Below, in pieces: positions 58,901 through 64,000 of a DNA stretch of 64,000 bases. The stretch is from Nymphaea colorata (Eukaryota; Streptophyta; Magnoliopsida; Nymphaeales; Nymphaeaceae), in NCBI RefSeq assembly GCF_008831285.2, contig NC_045145.1:16756040-16820039 (forward strand), in the 5' to 3' direction. The notes beneath the pieces were generated by a model. It was given only the letters and a program-made list of their open reading frames with translations. It made no database searches and was not told where the DNA came from. The position numbers were made by a program, and so were the translations under genes. Each line of letters starts with the position of its first letter. Positions within the stretch are counted from its first letter, which is position 1.

Positions 58901-61900
58901 GATAGGACTAGGACTTAGGCCCAGGTACCTGGACCAGAGACGCAAGGCACATCTTGTGCCTGGTCCTTCTCCAATCTCCAACATCTGAAGTGGTTCGCAG
59001 TTTTCTGGACAGACACAACAAAGTCATAAAAGCAACAACTCCTCAAAAACATTATAACACCAAGTGAAAATCCGCATTGAGGAAATATTCTCAAGACACA
59101 ATAAATACTGATCATCCAGAAAAAATGATTAATGTTTACATAGTAACTTAAGTTTATAACCTGAAGCATGTACATTCTGCAAGAAGTTCAATTAAATAAA
59201 CATTAAACACACATAAGGATCGCTTGGAAATGTATTTACATTTTGCACCAACAATCAGGCCCTACTTTGTTAGCAGGTTTATTGCAAGGAAAATGAGGAC
59301 ACTAGAGTTTAACAGTTGGAAAAGGAGAGAAAAAAAGGACTACAATGCACCGTGAAAGAGAAAATTAAACCAACCAGAATGCAAGACAAGAAGCTATAAC
59401 CCCACCATTCTAACTGCAGTTCCAATAGGCTATCCTCTTTCATGCCTGGCTTCTTCCCCATGAACTCAGCATGAGATTGGTCACCAAATGCCATCTCCGT
59501 GGTTGATTTCTCAGGCTTGGGAAAATGTCCACCCATCCCTTGGTTCAAATCCTTTTCTTGAAACTGCATTCTTTTATTTTACATATTCCATCAATGACAA
59601 CAAGACTACTTTTTCATTAGGAAATATAACAGACTACACGCAATAGAAATAGAATACCAACGGACTTCACAGTTTCTGTACACAAAAAATAGTCAAATGT
59701 ACAATAGGACGTTTCAAGATCCATTCTTATAGAGATCAGAACTCAATAGTTTATCAGTGCAATAGAAAATACAAAATGAAAGAAATTGATATGATAAATG
59801 AAAAAAGCAAATTGACCAGTCACTTTTTAGTTTTTTAAAGAAATAAATCTTATTTTCTCTGCTGAAATCATATTGCCAAAAGGAAATGGATACCCAAAAT
59901 AGTTTGGAATATGAAAAACCTGTATTTTATGAATTTTTGCCTGCTTTAGTCTTATCAAAAACCTCAAAGGCATGTCAGTCAACAACTAACACAGCAGTCC
60001 GTTGAAGTGGTAGCTTTAACACATCTTTAATTAAAATAGATAGCCTTTGGCATGACATTAAGATATCACAATCAAGATAAAGGTACATAGTTCATCTTTG
60101 CAACATTAGAAGAATATGGATAACTGCCTACCATTAGAAACGTATGTCGTTTTATCCAAAATGGTGCATACAAGATGGATTGGTCTAAGGGTAAGTTCTA
60201 ATAATCTTCAGAAAACTTGCCATTAGATCTTAATTCATTAACCTCACAAAATGTCAAATTTAAAGAATGTCTCAACATCACATCATACATCTTCTGAAGC
60301 AAGAATAAAAAAACAGCAGCATGCTTGAAGTGAACTCACCATTATTGATTTTTCTGGAAGGAAAACTGACTTTCCATTTTGGCGAACGGATACGTCATCT
60401 TTTTGGTTCTCATGTATTCTACTTATAGGCACTTGCACTTGTGTTTCTTCAACTTCTTCAAGTAGCTTTTCTTTTTGTTGAATACACCCTTCTGCAGACA
60501 ACGTGTGACCTTCTTCACATGATTGCAACATTCTCTGCTCTAACTGCTCATTTGGAAACAATCCATGTATAGGTCGAATTGGACAGCCATCAGCTGACAA
60601 ATCCTTCTTGATAGGGGCAGCCAAGGCTTCAGATGAACCTATATTTGAAAGTCTCAGCTTATCAAATTCCATAGCAGGGAGATCTATTCCTGGACTTGCA
60701 TTTATATGGCAAATAATACCTGATGCCACCCTTTCTTCACATGCATTTTTCATAGGTCCAATTCTTAAGGAACTTGACTTAACAGGAGCTGCCTGACCGG
60801 TTTGATCCACTTCATGCATATCAGTCCCTTTTGTCCAACCTCTTAATGGATCTTCAACAACATCAGAACAAGACTCATTCTTCTTAGATCTGGAAATTAT
60901 CACTCTTTCTCCATCAAGTTTTATGCTCTCAGATGACCTTGACAACTTCTCCACCAGAAATCTGACTAAATTATATGCATCCACACTAGAAAGATAAAGG
61001 AACTGCAACAAGACAAGTGTATCTGATTGTTTGTCAAAGGATAAAAATTGTTGAAAAAAAAAATTATTTTGTTGTGGAGTCTTTTCATTTGAGACTAACA
61101 TGAAGAATTAAACTTAGAGAGGAGAAAAACAATAAAAGGTAATTCCATGGATTCGATGTGAACTTGAACCATTCACATTTTCATTTCACGAGAAATACAT
61201 GCCACATTTAACAATTATATAGGAGAACAGATCCCACTTCTAGGAGAAAAGAACTAACATGATACCACCAAAACTTTCTCAAACATACTTAACATCCTTA
61301 CTAATTGTAACCATCAAGATGGAAAAGGTATATTAAGTTTTCATTCTACTTCGTGGACATTCCAGAAGCCCCATTTGTGCATACATTCTTTTCCAACAGT
61401 GGTATACATTTATATAGATACACACACACACACAGAGAGGTTTGGCGGAGGGGGAGAGAAAACTTAAATGCTGGAAAATGCAGGTTTGCTTGTTTCTTTC
61501 TTTTGTTTCCACCCCATTCTGAATTAATCCATTCAAAAACCTTTCCTGCTACACTAAGACACCTTCCGCCTGAAGGCGACAATTATCAATATAAAAGACA
61601 CCATCTATGTCAAACAACCAAAAAGGGAACAAAAAAAACTTCCAGAACATGTCCATGAGAATACTAGCTTAAAAAGTTTTCAGGTGTCAATTCGTTCATT
61701 TACCTCCATTAAAGATCACACCCTCAAAAATTTTAAAAATACGGATACCCATTTAGCGAATCCATGTCAGTGACCCAGTTTGACCAAGCAGAACGCAGAA
61801 AAAGTAAAGGCAGACGGAAAGGGAAAAAGAAGACCTAATTCTAATCTTTCAACGACATCGTTCACGAGATGAGGATGAAAATTCAGAATTCTTCAAAGCA

Positions 61901-62662
61901 ACACAAGCAGCTATTATGGGAATTACTTTCTACTTCAGATACTCTTAGGGGAATGAGAATCCACTGATGTCGAATGAAGGAATAAAACCAAAGAAACAGT
62001 TACATATACGAAACTCGAATAAAATAAAAGGAAAAGGAGAAAGAAGAAGAAAATTAAGGGGGACACCAAAATTAACTCTATAATTGAAAACACAAAGGGA
62101 AAAAGCGCACATACTCGCGATCAATATTTCATCAATAAAAGGAAGACGAAATTCCTAATCTATGACAAATGATTGTCATGTATGGTCAACTCTCGCATGT
62201 ACCCATTAGCCCATGTCACCAACAAAACTCAACACCAGTCCCATGAACGTCAAATTAGTGATCCAATCGGAAGCAAATTGGGAGAAAATCCCAACTCTCG
62301 TGTTTGAAACTTCGCAATTGGGTCCTCTAAATTTTAGTTCAACCGATAGCAAGATACCAAAAAGGAGTTCTCAAACGCAAACGAATAGAATAGAGCACGA
62401 ATACCTGATGGAAGCTCAAATCCCCTCTGTAACCCAGAGCTTTGATGGAGGACGTGATCTTGGTACAGATATCGATTCTCTCCGCTGTGCAATCTGGCAA
62501 GGAAGTAGGGAAGGAGACGGAAGAATCCATGAGATTTAGAGACTGGGAACATATGGAGATCAAGACAGAAGGAGCCATCTCGCGGATCGACGAAACCCCA
62601 GTGGGAAGAGAGACCCCGAACTGTTCCAGAGAGCTGAGGAGGATCTCCTGAGCTTCCTCCAT
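55903..62662 (-). CDS. CCDC22: CCDC22 homologue (CCC-complex coiled-coil protein), 562 aa, 6 exons
   Basis: On the minus strand the coding exons are 62662-62405, 61002-60340, 59563-59406, 57612-57466, 57201-56977 and 56140-55903, all GT-AG, giving an intact 562-aa frame. Residues 1-115 match the CCDC22 N-terminal CH-like domain (MEEAQEILLSSLEQFGVSLP, ICSQSLNL, FLYLSSVDAYNLVRFLVEKL). A variable linker covers about 120-300. From about 325 onward the conserved coiled-coil part begins (TTEMAFGDQSHAEF, LELQLEWDAFRLTVEE), followed by YYIQRITELFKNSWKQDADI and the C-terminal coiled coil ending LLEQQRL. The exon 3 donor was placed at GAATG|GTGGGG because the joined codon restores the conserved Trp. 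In animals CCDC22 works with CCDC93 and COMMD proteins in endosomal cargo recycling; the plant role is inferred by homology. The linker between exons 2 and 3 looks short for the family, so a small exon may be missing. Confidence 0.9.
57981..58390. mobile_element. Diverged member of the CTAMGT MITE family, 410 bp
   Basis: Left end CTACGTTACATGGGTGC and the reverse complement of the right end CTAAGTAACACGCACC match at 9 of the first 12 bases and agree with the ends of the element at 40233-40613. GGTGC/GCACC-rich subterminal sequence replaces the GTACCC of that copy. The flanking octamers agree at only about half the positions, so the insertion is old or the ends are slightly misplaced. It lies in intron 3 of the CCDC22 gene. 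Confidence 0.45.
59920..59940 (-). other. Candidate 21-nt microexon in CCDC22 intron 2
   Basis: On the minus strand, AAAGCAG precedes and GTTTTTC follows a 21-base open stretch (AKIHKIQ). Both flanking exons are phase 0, so including it would keep frame and add seven residues where the model seems short. Chance occurrence is quite possible. Confidence 0.15.
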
Positions 62663-64000
62663 GTCCTTTCACTGTGAAATCCACCAGCACTGCAGTATGG
62701 AGCAGCTCGCCCCCTCTCTCTCTCTTTCTCTCGCGGCAAATATGGCAAAGAGAAATTTGGCTTAGCAGGTAAATCTAAACACGAAATAAAGCCAAGAAAA
62801 CCGCATCTTTATTTTCTCATTTTGTTTTTTTGTTTTTTTGTTTTTTTTCTGTGTACCTGAAAAAGTGTTTACCACTTTACTCTCATTAATCAGATGTTTT
62901 AAAATTTTGAATCAGAAACTGGATGTACCCCAGATTTGGTGCTTATTTCTACAGTCAGATGGCATAGTCCAATCCATAAAATTTGTTGGCCCTCCATTTT
63001 AATAAAGAAAAAATCTTGTCAATCAAATGTGTTGATCAAATATTTCAAGTAAAAAAAGCGAGCATTGTAATCTTAAAAAAAAATCATGAAATTCGATTTC
63101 TGCATGAATGTTTCATGATTTCGTTGAAATTTTTGTCGATCTTTGGCATTCTATATCTATATGTACGGATTTAAAAAGTAAAGGAACAATAAACTAAAAT
63201 CTAGATACAGGAGATTCGGCAAACTATATACATAAACCTTTAACTTCTATGTTCAAGTTTAGATTGAGAAAATTTTCTGATTTCTCATGGCACAGCATGC
63301 AATGCATTTTATCATGTAGAAATATACCGCTTTCAATATATATATATATATATATAAGAGTAAGTAATTTGTGTCTTACAAAGTTGTGTCTAATACATCT
63401 AATCTGCCCACCACTTCAACTATTTGCGGGAGAGGATTGAATACGACTTTATAAGACACAGCCTCTCTCTCTCTAGCCGGCTACTCCTCTCTCATTACTT
63501 CTCCCGTCATTAATGCTTGTTGTTAACTATTAATTATGAGATAAAAGGGCGTGTCAAAGCGGTTGTTATAATGTTAATAAGGAGGAAAAAGGTGCTCACA
63601 TAGAGAGAGATACAGAGAGACAGTCAAGTTCACCGATCTTTGGGTATATGTGGGCACATACAACACAGGAAATCCATAGTTGCTCGATGGTTAACATGTT
63701 AAAAATTTGTAGATAAAAGAATCATAAATAGTCGTTAAGGTCACTATAAACCATTGTTGCATTATAAGCTATTTTGTAACGAATTTTTTTTAATTGTTAA
63801 CTATCCGGTGACATCAAACATCCTATATGTACTGGATAATGAATTAATGATAGATATCATTTTAGCCTTTGTGAAGCAGCGTATACATATGAAAGCACTG
63901 TACACAAATATAATTTGCATAAGTTAATTATATACACATAAGTTTAAATTTGTAATTGCAATAATTTAATTTACAAAGCACTGCACACACATGATTGAAA
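62663..64000. other. Upstream flank of CCDC22 and window edge
   Basis: The first hundred bases (TCTCTCTTTCTCTCGCGGC) are probably CCDC22 leader and promoter. Beyond that the sequence is AT-rich with a TA microsatellite at 63336-63356 and a CT-rich patch near 63452-63500. No gene is supported. Confidence 0.5.
63336..63356. repeat. (TA)n microsatellite
   Basis: A 21-base AT dinucleotide run in the flank upstream of CCDC22. Confidence 0.95.

Noticed and set aside
2663-62662. A functional cluster or operon-like system linking the membrane-traffic genes
   Set aside because: The genes belong to unrelated families, lie on both strands and are kilobases apart, with no shared regulatory element seen. 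Proximity in a plant nuclear genome is not evidence of joint function.

Overview
This is a nuclear window from a flowering plant. Every recognisable gene is an intron-containing plant gene with spliceosomal GT-AG introns (one GC-AG). The families are plant-typical: an AGC-VIII kinase with the DFD motif, a WEB/DUF827 coiled-coil protein and a plant OPT transporter. The space between genes is AT-rich and full of microsatellites, small tandem duplications and transposon debris. The lineage cannot be fixed from sequence alone. The OPT gene has GC-rich exons beside AT-rich introns, as often seen in monocots and some early-diverging angiosperms, while the other genes are not GC-rich.

Layout. 0-2.6 kb: intergenic, with a protein-like relic and a tandem duplication. 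2.66-5.82 kb (+): a small conserved-looking protein of unknown function (111 aa, 3 exons). 5.8-8.9 kb: intergenic with a diverged three-copy repeat. 8.98-13.07 kb (+): full-length oligopeptide transporter (754 aa, 7 exons). 13.1-20.4 kb: gene-poor, with one relic and a perfect 65-bp duplication. 21.4-24.1 kb (+): D6PK/PVPK-like AGC-VIII protein kinase (600 aa, 2 coding exons) with a probable 5'-UTR intron and a uORF. 24.1-38.4 kb: the largest gene-poor stretch, with a hAT-like GC-rich element, several tandem duplications and a decayed Ty3/gypsy integrase. 38.4-44.4 kb (+): Sec14-like CRAL-TRIO lipid-transfer protein (353 aa, 11 exons). 46.3-46.9 kb (+): a weakly supported small gene. 48.8-51.7 kb (-): WEB-family coiled-coil protein (654 aa), 5'-UTR exon further upstream. 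55.9-62.7 kb (-): CCDC22 homologue (562 aa, 6 exons).

The genes do not form a pathway or cluster. Several touch membrane traffic or polarity: a Sec14-type phosphoinositide transfer protein, CCDC22 of the endosomal CCC complex, and a D6PK-type regulator of auxin transport. In a plant genome such proximity is not evidence of joint function.

No clearly new biological system was found. The best leads are a family of short inverted-repeat elements (ends like CTAAGTMACATGGGTAC) in introns of two different genes, a GC-AG intron followed by a 29-nt exon in the Sec14-like gene, and the uncharacterised 111-aa protein. All gene models are manual splice predictions without transcript support.
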